Source: Actinomycetota bacterium (GTDB taxonomy: Bacteria > Actinomycetota > Thermoleophilia > Solirubrobacterales > Solirubrobacteraceae). Taken from it: DNA of 64,000 bases. The stretch covers positions 1 through 64,000 of the forward strand of contig VAYS01000010.1 in the NCBI GenBank assembly GCA_005883215.1. The letters are read 5' to 3'. The notes under the pieces are model-generated. The model worked only from the letters and a program-made list of their open reading frames with translations. It was not told the DNA's origin and made no database searches. The translations under genes were made by a program, and so were the position numbers. Shown one piece after another: positions 16,082 through 27,043 of this stretch. How positions within the stretch are numbered: position 1 is the first letter of the stretch; each line of letters begins with the position of its first letter.

Positions 16082-18016
16082 CTAACGGGTCTGTGAATGG
16101 CCGGAAACGAGCTGCTTTTGCACGTGGAACCACTGCGACAGGATCAGCCGGGCCGCCGGGGCGGCGGCCTCGGCCCCAAACCCACCCTGCTCGATGGTCA
16201 CCGCCACCAGGATCGGTCGGGCGCCGTCGGTGGCGTAGCACACATACCACGACTGGTCGTCCTGGTTTGTGTGCTGGGCGGTGCCCGTCTTGCCGTACAC
16301 CGGGATCGGGAAGCCCGAGAAGACGTCGGCCGAGGTACCGCCCGACTCGCTGGTCGCCATGTGCAGCCCGTCCATGATCGCCTGGCGGTTGGCCTGTGAG
16401 TAGTGGACCCGGCGCGCCGGCGGCGGATCGATGCGCTGGACCAGCCGGCCGGCCTGGTCGTCGACCTCCAGGCCCAGGTGGGGCCGGACCACCCGCCCGC
16501 CGTTGACGATCCCGGAGTAGGCCACCGCCATTTGAAGCGGCGTGGCCTCCACGTCGCCCTGGCCCACGGCGAGGTTGACGTTGTCGCCCACCGACCAGGG
16601 TCGCTTGTCGGAGATGCCGCAGGTGGAGACGTGCCGGCGGCGCTCGCACTGGCGCTCCTTCTCATCCACCCGCGCACGCCACGCCGGGTCGGGGATCAGC
16701 CCCCCGAACTCGCCCGGGAGATCGATTCCGGTGCCGTGGCCGAGACCCAGCCGGCGCGCCCAGGTCTGGATCGGATGGCTGGCCACCGGGTTGGCGTACT
16801 CGCCCAACCGGTAGAAGAACACGTCCGAGGAGACCTTGATCGCCTCGCGCAGCGACACCGTGCCGTAGTCGGCCTTGCCCGCGCTGCAGAACTGCTGCGC
16901 GCCGATGGTGATGCAGCCCGGGCTGGCGATCGGGGTATCGGGCGTGATCAGCCCACTCTGCAGCGCGGCCATGGCCGTGATCGGCTTGAACGTCGAGCCC
17001 GTCGGATACAGGCCGGCGATGGCGCGGTCATAGAGCGGCTTGTTGGGCTGGTCGTTGAGTTGACGGAACACCTTCCGGGGCACGGGCTTGGCGAACACGT
17101 TGGGGTCAAAGGTGGGCGCCGAGCCCAGGGCCAGGACGTCGCCGTTGCGCGGGTCGAGGGCCACGAAGGCCCCGCCGGGGGGACCATGGCCGTTGCCCGA
17201 GGCCAGCCCCATCCCCTGGGCCAGGGCGTCCTGGCCGGCGCGTTGGAGCCCGAGGTCGAGGCTCAGGCGCAGCGAGTTGCCCTCCGCTGGCGCCACCGTG
17301 CCCACCTGCCCCTGCAGGTGCCCCAGGCTGTTGACCTGCACGCGCTGGTCGCCGTCCCGTCCGCGCAGGTAGCGGTCATAGGTCCACTCGATCCCACTCT
17401 GGCCGACGATCGAGCCCTGCTGGATGCCCTTGAAGCGGGGTTGCCTGAGCTCGGCCGGGTTGATCTCCCCCACCGTGCCCACCAGCTGGGCGCCGACCTG
17501 GTGCTGGGGATACTCGCGCAGGTAGATCTGGTTGGTCTGCACTCCCGGGAAGTCGTCCTGGTGCTCTTTGATGTAGTCGAGCACCGCCTGCCCGGCGTCG
17601 AGCTTGACCGTCACCGGGGCGTAGGGCAGCTGCAGGTGCTTGCGGTCATAGGCGTGGGCGATGCGGGCGGGGGACATCCGCAGCACCCGCCCCAGGCGGC
17701 GGTAGACCCGGGTGCGGGCGGTCGGGTCGCCGGGGAGCTCCTGGGGCTGAAGCTGGACGGCGGTCGCCGGCCGGCTGCTGATCAGCGGCCGGCCGTTTCG
17801 GTCCACCACGTCGCCACGGGGAGCCGGGATCACCTCGTCGCGGATGCGGTTGGTGTTGGCCTGCTGGAGGTACTGGGCGCCCGAGAGCACCTGCAGGTAC
17901 CAGAGGCGAAAGAAGATGATGCCGAACAGGACGAGCGCCAGGCCGCCCAGGAACGCGACGCGCACCGCGATCTGAGGACTGACCGGCATCCGCCGCTCGG
18001 TGACCGGGTCCATCAT
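16082..18016 (-). CDS. mrdA: Penicillin-binding protein 2 (class B transpeptidase)
   Basis: The 644-residue protein crosslinks peptidoglycan during elongation. One N-terminal membrane anchor (about residues 18-38) precedes a dimerisation domain beginning PAPRGDVVDRNGRPL. The transpeptidase motifs are complete: STFK (Ser341-Lys344), SSD (396-398) in place of SxN, and KTG (576-578). The ATGATG start at 18013-18016 lies 14 bases past the mreD stop. It is chosen because a longer frame would lie inside mreD. It forms mreB-mreC-mreD-mrdA-rodA, the elongasome operon. Confidence 0.95.
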   Translation of the reverse strand: MMDPVTERRMPVSPQIAVRVAFLGGLALVLFGIIFFRLWYLQVLSGAQYLQQANTNRIRDEVIPAPRGDVVDRNGRPLISSRPATAVQLQPQELPGDPTARTRVYRRLGRVLRMSPARIAHAYDRKHLQLPYAPVTVKLDAGQAVLDYIKEHQDDFPGVQTNQIYLREYPQHQVGAQLVGTVGEINPAELRQPRFKGIQQGSIVGQSGIEWTYDRYLRGRDGDQRVQVNSLGHLQGQVGTVAPAEGNSLRLSLDLGLQRAGQDALAQGMGLASGNGHGPPGGAFVALDPRNGDVLALGSAPTFDPNVFAKPVPRKVFRQLNDQPNKPLYDRAIAGLYPTGSTFKPITAMAALQSGLITPDTPIASPGCITIGAQQFCSAGKADYGTVSLREAIKVSSDVFFYRLGEYANPVASHPIQTWARRLGLGHGTGIDLPGEFGGLIPDPAWRARVDEKERQCERRRHVSTCGISDKRPWSVGDNVNLAVGQGDVEATPLQMAVAYSGIVNGGRVVRPHLGLEVDDQAGRLVQRIDPPPARRVHYSQANRQAIMDGLHMATSESGGTSADVFSGFPIPVYGKTGTAQHTNQDDQSWYVCYATDGARPILVAVTIEQGGFGAEAAAPAARLILSQWFHVQKQLVSGHSQTR

Positions 18017-18029
18017 GCGGATCGCCCGA

Positions 18030-18593
18030 TCATGCGCGGGTGAGCGGACTGAGCCCGCCGGTGGTGTAGGCGCGGCGCCGGCGCCGCCGCGGATCGTCGG
18101 GGAGCGCGGGCTCCAGCCAGCGCCGCACCACCGCATAGACGGGCAGGGCGATCACCGTATTGACCAGGATGGTGGTCAGGATCTGGCGCACGAGCAGGAA
18201 GCTCACCGGCGCGTCGACGCCGAGCAGGAACTGCACCACCGAGTAGCCGCCGGTGGCCACGGCGGTGGCCAGGGCGCCGACCAGCACCGGCGTAAGCGAC
18301 GCCTGGGGGTCGCGAAGCTCGCGCAGGCGCCCGGCCCAGTAACCCACCACCAGGTAGACCAGCGAGGACACCCCCAGGGTCTGCACCAGCGCCAGGTCGA
18401 GGAACAGCCCGATGGCAAACCCGGTCACGGCGCCGGATACCGAGCCGGCCAGCAGCCCGATCGACATGACCACCAGCGGGGACAGGTCGGCGCTCACGCC
18501 GAAGATCGACACCTGCGAGACGGCGGCGATCTCCACGATCGACGCCACCACGGCCAGGATGGCGACGCGCGCGATCAGGCCGGGGCTAATCAT
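18030..18593 (-). CDS. mreD: Rod-shape determining membrane protein MreD
   Basis: This 187-residue, highly hydrophobic protein has about five transmembrane helices and an Arg-rich C-terminus. It contains the MreD-like segment GFAIGLFLDLALVQTLGVSS. It links the elongasome components in the membrane. Its ATG overlaps the mreC stop as ATGA (18590-18593), which defines the start within a much longer open frame that overlaps mreC. Confidence 0.9.
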   Translation of the reverse strand: MISPGLIARVAILAVVASIVEIAAVSQVSIFGVSADLSPLVVMSIGLLAGSVSGAVTGFAIGLFLDLALVQTLGVSSLVYLVVGYWAGRLRELRDPQASLTPVLVGALATAVATGGYSVVQFLLGVDAPVSFLLVRQILTTILVNTVIALPVYAVVRRWLEPALPDDPRRRRRRAYTTGGLSPLTRA

Positions 18594-19447
18594 CGGGCGC
18601 CCCCGGCGCCGCGGCGCAGGATCTGGACGTAGTCGAACGTGCGCAGCTGGGCGAACGGCGCCACGTGCACGCTCTTGAGGATGTCCTGGTCGTCGACGTG
18701 GGTGACCTGGCCGATCGGGATGCCGGGCGGAAAGACCGAGTCCAGGCGGCTGGACGTGGTCCCGGCGGTGACCACCGTCTGGCCGTTGCGGACCTGGTCG
18801 GCGCGTCGAACGTACTGGAGCAACAGGTCGTCGGGGTTGCCCACCGCCGGCTGCACTACGCCGACCGTACCGGTCTCGTTGACCTTGGAGGAGACTCCGC
18901 TGGCCTGGTCGGTTATCAGGGTTATGACGGCGGAGTCCGAGGCGACGGTGGTCACCTTGCCCACCAGCCCGTCGCCGTCGATCACCGGGTCGTTGCGACG
19001 CACGCCGTCGGCGCTGCCGTGGTCGACGGTCACGGTCGAGTACCACAGGGTCGGAGAGCGGCCGATCACGGTGGCCGCGACCGGCTGGTACTGGGAGAGC
19101 TTCAGCCGGCTGTCCAGGCGCAGCAGCCCGCGGAGCTGGGCGGCTTGGCGGGCCGCGGCGACGTACTGGATCTCCTGGGCGCGCACCTGGTCGAGCTGCT
19201 TGCGCAGCTTGTCGCGCTGGCCCCTGGCCTTGAACGCGTCGTCGAACCAGCCGAACAAGTCGCGTACCGGCTTCAGCGCGCGGCTCGCGCCGTCCTGGAT
19301 GGGCGAGACCACCTCCATGAAGCCGCGCTGGACGGCGTGCAGGCCGCCGCCGGCGGCCTCGCCGAAGTAGGCGGTGAGCAGGATTAGGGAGAGGGCGACG
19401 AGCAGTCCGAGGACCGCCCGGCGCCTCCGCACCGTCTTGTCGTACAC
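18590..19447 (-). CDS. mreC: Rod-shape determining protein MreC
   Basis: The 285-residue protein has a short cytoplasmic basic N-terminus, one membrane helix (about residues 11-28), a coiled coil (about 70-105) and a periplasm-side beta domain. That domain includes the family signatures ATVIGRSPTLWYSTVTVDHG and DGLVGKVTTVASDSAVITLI. It connects MreB to the PBP2-RodA synthase. Length is typical for the family. Confidence 0.95.
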   Translation of the reverse strand: MYDKTVRRRRAVLGLLVALSLILLTAYFGEAAGGGLHAVQRGFMEVVSPIQDGASRALKPVRDLFGWFDDAFKARGQRDKLRKQLDQVRAQEIQYVAAARQAAQLRGLLRLDSRLKLSQYQPVAATVIGRSPTLWYSTVTVDHGSADGVRRNDPVIDGDGLVGKVTTVASDSAVITLITDQASGVSSKVNETGTVGVVQPAVGNPDDLLLQYVRRADQVRNGQTVVTAGTTSSRLDSVFPPGIPIGQVTHVDDQDILKSVHVAPFAQLRTFDYVQILRRGAGGAR

Positions 19448-19496
19448 GAAAGGCCTTCGCTAAGCATTGTTGTTCAGACTACGCGCCGTCCGGCGG

Positions 19497-20717
<1,221 letters not shown>

Positions 20718-21284
20718 TCACGTCGAGCCCCCCAGGAGGCCCGGCCAGAGGTCGAGCAGGGCGGCGGCCGGGAGGCCGACGACGTTGAGGTAATCGCCGT
20801 CGATCCGGCGCACCAGCGCGGCGCCCCGGCCCTGGATCGCGTAGGCGCCCGCGCGCTCTCGCCACTCCTCGCCGGCCAGGTACCACTCGAGCAGGACGTC
20901 GTCGAGCGTGCGGAAGGACACCCGCGTGCTCTCGCTGGCCACGGCGACGGCCGGCGCGGCCAGGCCGGGCGTCCCGACCAGGGCAATGGCGCTCACCACC
21001 CGGTGGCTGCGCCCCGAGAGCGCCTCGAGGGTCCCGCGCGCCTCCTCGCGGTCGGCCGGCTTGCCGTACAGGCGCGTTCCCAGGGTCACCACCGTGTCCA
21101 CGCCGAGCACGGCGCGACCAGGGACGGCGCTGGCGGCGGCCAGCGCCTTGCGCCGCGCGTTCTCGGTCGCCGCCACCACCGCCGGGCCCTCGGCGATCTC
21201 GCCGATCTCGACCGGACGGACCTCGAAGGGGATCCCCAGCTGCTCGAGAATCGCCCGGCGCTGCGGCGAACGCGAGGCGAGCAC
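20718..21284 (-). CDS. maf: Maf family nucleoside triphosphate pyrophosphatase
   Basis: This 188-residue house-cleaning enzyme hydrolyses non-canonical or pyrimidine nucleoside triphosphates. The family signatures are LASRSPQRRAIL at the N-terminus, VLGVDTVVTLGTRLYGKP and GAYAIQGRGAALVRRIDGDYLNVVGLP (in pieces). A GTG at 21284 begins exactly at the first strand; one or two extra residues upstream are usual in Maf, so a rarer start slightly upstream is possible. It follows ndk. Confidence 0.93.
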   Translation of the reverse strand: MLASRSPQRRAILEQLGIPFEVRPVEIGEIAEGPAVVAATENARRKALAAASAVPGRAVLGVDTVVTLGTRLYGKPADREEARGTLEALSGRSHRVVSAIALVGTPGLAAPAVAVASESTRVSFRTLDDVLLEWYLAGEEWRERAGAYAIQGRGAALVRRIDGDYLNVVGLPAAALLDLWPGLLGGST

Positions 21285-21335
21285 CAGCGGAAGAGCGGGG
21301 CGGGTGCGGTCGGTTCCGGGCCGGGCCGTCAGCGC

Positions 21336-21740
21336 TTACAGCTCGGGAAAGAAGAGCCCGATCTCGCGCTCGGCCGAACCGGCGGAATCCGACCCATGGA
21401 CCATGTTCTGGCCGGTCTCGATGGCCAAGTCGCCCCGGATCGAGCCCGGGACGGCCTCGAGCGGGTTGGTGGCGCCGATCACCTGGCGGGCCGCGGCGAC
21501 CGCCTCGTGCCCCTCCACGACTAGCGCCACCAGCGGACCCGAGGTGATGAAGTCCACGAGCTCGCCGAAAAACGGACGCTCGGCGTGCTCGGCGTAGTGG
21601 CGCTCGGCCAGCGTGCGCTCCATGGTCATGTGGCGCATGGCGACGATGCGCAACCCCTTGCGCTCGAACCGGTCGAGGATCTCGCCGGTGAGCTGGCGGG
21701 CAAACGCGTCCGGTTTGACCAGGATCAGGGTGCGCTGCAC
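21336..21740 (-). CDS. ndk: Nucleoside diphosphate kinase
   Basis: The 134-residue enzyme equilibrates nucleoside di- and triphosphates through a phospho-His. The start is GTG, reading [16 protein letters not shown]. The catalytic His115 lies in NMVHGSDS, and the hexamer-forming Kpn loop region is present. Length is normal. It is followed by maf (nucleotide-pool cleaning) 51 bases on and preceded by the zinc-ribbon membrane protein 16 bases upstream, so one transcript is likely. Confidence 0.97.
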   Translation of the reverse strand: MQRTLILVKPDAFARQLTGEILDRFERKGLRIVAMRHMTMERTLAERHYAEHAERPFFGELVDFITSGPLVALVVEGHEAVAAARQVIGATNPLEAVPGSIRGDLAIETGQNMVHGSDSAGSAEREIGLFFPEL

Positions 21741-21756
21741 GTCCGGCCGGGCGGGG

Positions 21757-22485
21757 TCAGGTTTCCTGCGGGGTGTCCCTGACCCGGGCGGGCCGGGTGA
21801 CCGGGGATGGGCCGGCGCCCTTACCCGAGGGCGGCGCGGCGTCGCCCCCGCCGGTGTCGGCGCCCGCCGGGGCCGCCCGCTGGCGCCGAGTGGCCTGGGC
21901 TCCGCCCGACTCAGCCTGCGCCGCGTTGCGCGCCGCCGCCGGTCGCGGGGCAGAGCCGGCCTCCCCCTTTGACCCGGAGGATACGAGCGCGGCGGACTCG
22001 CTGGTCTCGCGCCGGCGGCGGCGCCGGGGCGGGACCGCGCCGGGGACCTGCGTCTCGCAGTACGGACACACGGTCCAGGACTGATCCAGCGGCCGGCCGC
22101 AGTTGACGCACGGGTCCTTGAGCCGGTGCAGACAGCTGGGACAAATCAAGAAGTCGCGCTCGACCTCGTAGTCGCAGTGGGGGCACAGGCTGTAGTTGAG
22201 CTCGTGCAGACGGGCCTCAGCCGCCTGCATCTCGAGCTCGCGCTCGCGCACGTCCTCGAGGTACTCCGGCGGGCGCACGATCATGTACACGACGGTGCCC
22301 ACGAAGGGAAATAGCGACGCGGCGGTCGAACAGCCGATCAGCATGGGGTCGGCGATCCGCCGGCGAGCGTCGGAGTAGGTCCAGTAGACCAGCGCCAACC
22401 AGACGACGACCAGAAACAGGATCAGCAGGTTGATGGCGAGGTTCACGCCGCTGCTGTTGATCACGAAATAGGCGATCGGGAGCAT
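21757..22485 (-). CDS. Membrane protein with double zinc ribbon
   Basis: This 242-residue protein has two N-terminal membrane helices (about 15-36 and 47-70). A short helix and two consecutive zinc ribbons follow, LCPHCDYEV...ICPSC and CVNCGRPL...VCPYC. The last ~90 residues are disordered, rich in Ala/Pro/Arg/Gly. The Cys-x2-Cys pairs are intact, so metal binding is likely. I do not know the function. It is located between folC and ndk in the conserved core, on the same strand. Confidence 0.85.
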   Translation of the reverse strand: MLPIAYFVINSSGVNLAINLLILFLVVVWLALVYWTYSDARRRIADPMLIGCSTAASLFPFVGTVVYMIVRPPEYLEDVRERELEMQAAEARLHELNYSLCPHCDYEVERDFLICPSCLHRLKDPCVNCGRPLDQSWTVCPYCETQVPGAVPPRRRRRRETSESAALVSSGSKGEAGSAPRPAAARNAAQAESGGAQATRRQRAAPAGADTGGGDAAPPSGKGAGPSPVTRPARVRDTPQET

Positions 22486-22580
22486 CGGTGGCCGCGAGTG
22501 TAAAGGACCTGGTGGCGGGCCACTTCAGGCGCGCGCCCGGCCGGCGAACCGGCGGCCTCGCCGGCCCCGCCCCACGCCGG

Positions 22581-22697
22581 TCACAGGAATAGGCGCCCGA
22601 ACGCGTATCCGATCCCGAAGAAGACCAGGATCACCAGGGCGACGATGATCGCCACCGCGGCGATCATCGACACCACCGACGGACCCTCGTCACCCAT
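22581..22697 (-). CDS. 38-residue single-helix membrane protein, coupled to folC
   Basis: A short frame encodes 38 residues: MGDEGPSVVS, then one hydrophobic helix (IAAVAIIVALVILVFFGIG), then YAFGRLFL. The ATG at 22697 lies two bases beyond the folC stop, and a GGAGG 8 bases upstream of it is inside the folC end. That is strong support for translation. A single-pass membrane peptide is clear; its role is not. It has no Cys and no charged cluster beyond two acidic residues at the N-terminus. Confidence 0.75.
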   Translation of the reverse strand: MGDEGPSVVSMIAAVAIIVALVILVFFGIGYAFGRLFL

Positions 22698-22699
22698 GC

Positions 22700-24022
22700 T
22701 CAACGCCTCCTGCCCGCGCGGGCCCGATGCAGGTCGGCGGCCAGGTAGATCGAGCCGGTGGCCAGCACGACACCGCCGCGCTCGGCCGCCCAGTTCTGCG
22801 CCCGAGCCAGCGCCCGCGCCGGGCGGGGCTCGATCAGCAGCTCGGGGGGCTCACCGCGCCCCTCGGCCGGGGGGCCCTCGACGCCGGCCAGCTGGCCGGC
22901 CAGCGACTGCAGCGTGGCCGGGGAGAGGGCCCGCGGGCTCGAGGCCGCCGTGAACACGACCTGCTGGCAGCAGGGCAGCAGCAGCGCGAGCATCGCGGCG
23001 GCGTCCTTGTCGTCGAGGATCGCCACCACCGCAGACAGGGGCCGGGTGTCGATCAGCTCCGGGAGAGACTCGACCAGGGCGGCCATGCCGGCCGGATTGT
23101 GGGCTCCGTCGAGCAGCGTCGGGGGGTCGGCGTCGATCTGCTCCAGGCGGCCGGGGATCGCCACCCAGGAGGCGGCATCCTTGACCGCCGGCTCGCGCAG
23201 GGGTGCGCCGCGCGCCTCGAGCAGGGCCTGGGCGGCGGCGCGGGCCAGCGCGAAGTTGCGGCGCTGAAAGCGACCCACCGCTCGGCGCGGGACCTCACCG
23301 GGCCCGTCGGCGGTGACCACCCGCGCCCCCTGTCGCTCGGCGGTTTCTTGTGCCACGGCCAGGGCGTCGGGAGCGAGGTCGGGGCCCACGACCAGCACCC
23401 CGCCCTCGCCCACCACGGCGAGCTTCTCCCGGGCGATGTCGAGGATCGTGGGTCCCAGCCAGCGCGTGTGCTCGAGCCCGACGTTGGTCAACACCTGTAC
23501 CCGCGAGGGGATCACGTTGGTCGCGTCATAGCGACCGCCGAGCCCGGCCTCGATGACGGCGACGTCGACCTGCTGGCGCGCGAGCTCGTCCAGCGCCGCC
23601 GCGGTAAGGGCCTCGAACTGCGTGACGTGATCGTCGGGAGCCAACGTGCGATCCACCAGCGTGGCGGCGTGGGCCGAGCGCCCCACGGCGGCGGCGAACA
23701 CGTCCTCGTCGAGGTCGCGCTCGGCCACCCGGACCCGCTCGGCGAAGGAGACCAGGTGGGGCGAGAGGTAGGCCCCGGCGCGCAGACCGTGGGCGTGCAG
23801 GATCGCGGCGATCATGCGAGCGGTCGAGGACTTTCCGTTGGTGCCCACCACGTGGATCGAGTCGAAGCGCTCCTGTGGGCTGCCGAGCGCGGTCGTCAGC
23901 CGGCGCATTCGATCCAGCCCGAAGCGCATGCCGAACAGCTCGAGCGAGAGCAGGTAGCGCTCGGCCTGGCGGGGCGAGAAGGGCTTGGCTCCGGTGCGGG
24001 AACCCTCGGTGGGGGCGCTCAC
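22700..24022 (-). CDS. folC: Folylpolyglutamate synthase / dihydrofolate synthase
   Basis: The 440-residue Mur-ligase-fold enzyme adds glutamate to folates. It has the P-loop VVGTNGKSSTARMI, the SPHLVSFAERVRV motif, GLGGRYDATNVI, and DGAHNPAGM in the C-terminal domain. The start is GTG at 24022, 13 bases after the valS stop. Its end contains the ribosome-binding site for the 38-residue membrane protein. The valS-folC-ndk order is the usual actinobacterial one. Confidence 0.96.
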   Translation of the reverse strand: MSAPTEGSRTGAKPFSPRQAERYLLSLELFGMRFGLDRMRRLTTALGSPQERFDSIHVVGTNGKSSTARMIAAILHAHGLRAGAYLSPHLVSFAERVRVAERDLDEDVFAAAVGRSAHAATLVDRTLAPDDHVTQFEALTAAALDELARQQVDVAVIEAGLGGRYDATNVIPSRVQVLTNVGLEHTRWLGPTILDIAREKLAVVGEGGVLVVGPDLAPDALAVAQETAERQGARVVTADGPGEVPRRAVGRFQRRNFALARAAAQALLEARGAPLREPAVKDAASWVAIPGRLEQIDADPPTLLDGAHNPAGMAALVESLPELIDTRPLSAVVAILDDKDAAAMLALLLPCCQQVVFTAASSPRALSPATLQSLAGQLAGVEGPPAEGRGEPPELLIEPRPARALARAQNWAAERGGVVLATGSIYLAADLHRARAGRRR

Positions 24023-24035
24023 TCGGCCTCCCCGC

Positions 24036-26657
24036 TCACAGCGCCTCGAGCTCTGCCCGCAGCGCGGTCAGCTTGGAGCGCTCGGCGTCCACCACCGCCG
24101 CCGGCGCCTTGGAGACGAAGCCGTCGTTGGCCAGCTTGGCCTCGGAGCGGGCGACCTCGCTCTCCAGCTTGGCCCGGCGCTCGCCGGTTCGGCGCTCGGC
24201 GGCCTCGAGGTCAACGCCATCGGCGGCCAGCACGGCCACCGCGCCGCCCGGCACCGGCACCGTGGCCAGGGGCTCGCCGGCCGGGCGCTCGCGCTCCTCG
24301 TCCGCCGCTGTGCCCGGGTGAAGATCGACGCGGGCCATACGCTCGACCAAGGGCCCGGTGTGCTCGTATCCGGTCGCTTCGAGGCGCCCCTTGATCCACT
24401 GTCCCGGACGGGCGCCGACCCGGTCGCGCCAGCCGCGCAGCGCCTGCACGGCGTCGATCACGGCACCCAGCGCCGCCTCGGCGGCGGGGTCATGCCGGGA
24501 TTGGTCCACCGCGGGCCAGCGCGCCCCCGCCAGCAGCTCGACGGGCCCGGCGTCGGCGGCGGGCAGATAGGACCACACCTCCTCGGTGACGAAGGGGATC
24601 ACCGGGTGGGCAACCGCCAGGGTCTCCCGCAGGACGTAGAGCAGCGTGGCCGAGGCGGCGCGCCGCGTCGCCGCGTCGGCGGCTTCGGCCAGGCGGGGCT
24701 TGACCAGCTCCAGGTACCAGTCGCATAGCTCGCCGTAGACGAAGTCATAGAGGCCGAGTGCGGCGTGGGAGAAGTCGAAGGACTCCAGGCGCTGGGCGGT
24801 GGCCGACTTGACTCGCTGCAGGCGCGAAAGGATCCAGCGATCCTCGATGGTGGCCGGGTCGGGCTCGGCCCCCACGTCCAGATCGGCGCTCAACAGGACA
24901 TAGCGCGAGGCGTTGAACAGCTTGTTGGCCAGCTGCTGGCCCTGTTGGATCTTCTCGGCCGAGTAGCGCACGTCCTGGGTCGAGGACATGGCCAACAGGC
25001 CGAAGCGCACGGCGTCGGCGCCGTGGCGCTCGATCTCCTCGGACGGGTCGATGCCGGTGCCCAGCGACTTGCTCATGCGACGACCATCCGGGGCCTGGAT
25101 CACCGAATGCACGTAGACGTCGGCGAACGGCACGTCGTCGGTGAAGCGAAGCCCCATCATCGCCATGCGCGCCACCCACAGGAACAGGATGTCGCGCGCG
25201 GTCACCATCACGTCGGTGGGATAGAAGGCGCTCAGCTCGGGGGTCTGCTCGGGCCACCCCAGGGTGGCGAATGGCCACAGCGCCGAGGAGAACCAGGTAT
25301 CGAGCACGTCGGGATCGCGCTCCCACCCTTCGCCCTCGGGGGAGCTGGCGCCCACGTAGGTCTCCGCGCCCCGGTACCAGACCGGCAGCTGGTGGCCCCA
25401 CCACAGCTGACGCGAGATGCACCAGGGCCGGATCTCGGCGAGCCACTGCAGGTAGCGCCGGGCCTGGCTGTCGGGGTGGATCTCGATCCGCCCATCCCGG
25501 AGGGGCGCGGCGGCCAGCTCGGCCAGCTCGTCCATGCGCAGGAACCACTGCAGTGAGATCAGCGGCTCGATGCGCTCTCCCGAGCGGTGGGAGTAGGGGA
25601 CCTCGTGGAGGTAGGGCTCCGCGGCGCGGATCGCGCCCTGCTCGTGCAGGGCCTGCACCACCGCGCGCTGGGCCTCCTCGACGGTCAGGCCGGCGAAGCG
25701 CTCGCCCGCCTCTGGCCGGAGGCGGCCGTCCTCGCCGATGACGGTTATCTCGGTCAGGCCGTGCCGGCGGCCGATCTCGAAGTCATTGGGGTCGTGACCG
25801 GGGGTGACCTTCAGGGCGCCGCTTCCGAAGTCGGGCTTGACGTAGTCGTCGCCGATGATCGGCAGCTCGCGCCCGACCAGCGGCAGGATCGCGGCCTTGC
25901 CGATCAGGTGCGCGTAGCGCTCATCGGCTGGATGTACCGCCACCGCCGTGTCGGCGAGCATGGTCTCCGGTCGCACGGTGACCACCACCAACTCGCCCGG
26001 TCCGTCGGCCAGCGGATAGGCGACCGAGAACAGGGTGTCGGTGACCTCCCGGTCCTCCACCTCGAGGTCTGAGATCGCAGACCGGCTCCCCGGGTCCCAA
26101 TTGACCATGTAGTTGTCGCGGTAGATGAGCCCCTGCTCATACAGCCGCACGAACACCTCGATCACCGCCCGGACGTAGCGGTCGTCGAGCGTGAAGCGCT
26201 CGTCCTCGTAGTCGCAGGAGGCCCCCAGCCGCTGGTACTGGGCGATGATCTGCCCGCCGTAGCGCTCCCGCCACCGCCACACGCGGCGCACGAACTCTTC
26301 CCGGCCCAGCTGCTCGCGCGAGCTCCCCTCCTCGGCCAGCGCGCGCTCGACCTGGGTCTGGGTGGCGATGCCGGCGTGGTCGGTGCCCAGGATCCATTTG
26401 GTCCGCCGTCCGCGCATGCGCTGATAGCGCACCAGCGCGTCCTGGATCGCGCCGTTGAGCGCGTGCCCCATGTGCAGGGCGCCGGTCACGTTCGGGGGTG
26501 GGATCGCGATCGAGAAGTTCTCCTCCGCCGAGCCCCTGGGCTCGGGGTGAAACAGCCCCGACTCAAGCCACCGGCGCACGATCCGAGGCTCGACCTCGGC
26601 GGGCTCGAAGCGGGTCCGCGAGCGCAGGTCCTCGGTGATCTCGGCCATCCGCGCCAT
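24036..26657 (-). CDS. valS: Valyl-tRNA synthetase
   Basis: This class I synthetase of about 873 residues has HIGH as HMGH (62-65), KMSKS as RMSKS near residue 530, a CP1 editing domain containing GTDHAGIATQ and the AVHPADERY region, and a C-terminal coiled coil that contacts tRNA. Two in-frame ATGs (26657 and 26648) are possible; the second gives MAEITEDLRSRTRFEP. The length is normal for a bacterial ValRS. Confidence 0.97.
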   Translation of the reverse strand: MARMAEITEDLRSRTRFEPAEVEPRIVRRWLESGLFHPEPRGSAEENFSIAIPPPNVTGALHMGHALNGAIQDALVRYQRMRGRRTKWILGTDHAGIATQTQVERALAEEGSSREQLGREEFVRRVWRWRERYGGQIIAQYQRLGASCDYEDERFTLDDRYVRAVIEVFVRLYEQGLIYRDNYMVNWDPGSRSAISDLEVEDREVTDTLFSVAYPLADGPGELVVVTVRPETMLADTAVAVHPADERYAHLIGKAAILPLVGRELPIIGDDYVKPDFGSGALKVTPGHDPNDFEIGRRHGLTEITVIGEDGRLRPEAGERFAGLTVEEAQRAVVQALHEQGAIRAAEPYLHEVPYSHRSGERIEPLISLQWFLRMDELAELAAAPLRDGRIEIHPDSQARRYLQWLAEIRPWCISRQLWWGHQLPVWYRGAETYVGASSPEGEGWERDPDVLDTWFSSALWPFATLGWPEQTPELSAFYPTDVMVTARDILFLWVARMAMMGLRFTDDVPFADVYVHSVIQAPDGRRMSKSLGTGIDPSEEIERHGADAVRFGLLAMSSTQDVRYSAEKIQQGQQLANKLFNASRYVLLSADLDVGAEPDPATIEDRWILSRLQRVKSATAQRLESFDFSHAALGLYDFVYGELCDWYLELVKPRLAEAADAATRRAASATLLYVLRETLAVAHPVIPFVTEEVWSYLPAADAGPVELLAGARWPAVDQSRHDPAAEAALGAVIDAVQALRGWRDRVGARPGQWIKGRLEATGYEHTGPLVERMARVDLHPGTAADEERERPAGEPLATVPVPGGAVAVLAADGVDLEAAERRTGERRAKLESEVARSEAKLANDGFVSKAPAAVVDAERSKLTALRAELEAL

Positions 26658-26707
26658 CGCGCCAAGTCTATGGCGACCCGACGCCGATCCGCGCGATGTG
26701 GGAGGTG

Positions 26708-26974
26708 CTAGCGCTTGCCCCGCAGGCGGTTTGCGAACGGCACCAGCTCGCGACCGGCGGCGGCCAGGTCGAGCTTCTTGACCAGGCGGCGAAGCTCGGC
26801 CCGCTCACGCACGCTGAGGTTGGCCATCTGGCCTCGCGTGGCGAGCAGCAGCTCGCCCAGGCGCTTGCGCTCGCGTCCGCTCAGCGCGTTCCACCGGCGG
26901 CCGAGGACCACCCCGGCGTCCAGCAGCACCGCCCAGGGCAGCGCGCGCAGCTTGCCGATCGGGATGCGGGCCAT
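26708..26974 (-). CDS. Small basic hypothetical protein between clpX and valS
   Basis: This 88-residue protein is strongly basic and predicted all-helical (IPIGKLRALPWAVLLDAGVV, then RKRLGELLLATRG and RAELRRLVKKLDL). It has no Cys, no membrane helix of clear strength and no known motif. Its placement between clpX and valS on the same strand suggests it belongs to the core transcript. Codon use is like its neighbours, with high third-position GC. Confidence 0.75.
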   Translation of the reverse strand: MARIPIGKLRALPWAVLLDAGVVLGRRWNALSGRERKRLGELLLATRGQMANLSVRERAELRRLVKKLDLAAAGRELVPFANRLRGKR

Positions 26975-27043
26975 GGCGGCGCAGCATACGACGCCCGCGG
27001 TCCCGCAGGGAGGAGGGCTCTGTCGCCGTCGCCGCCGAGCCGG

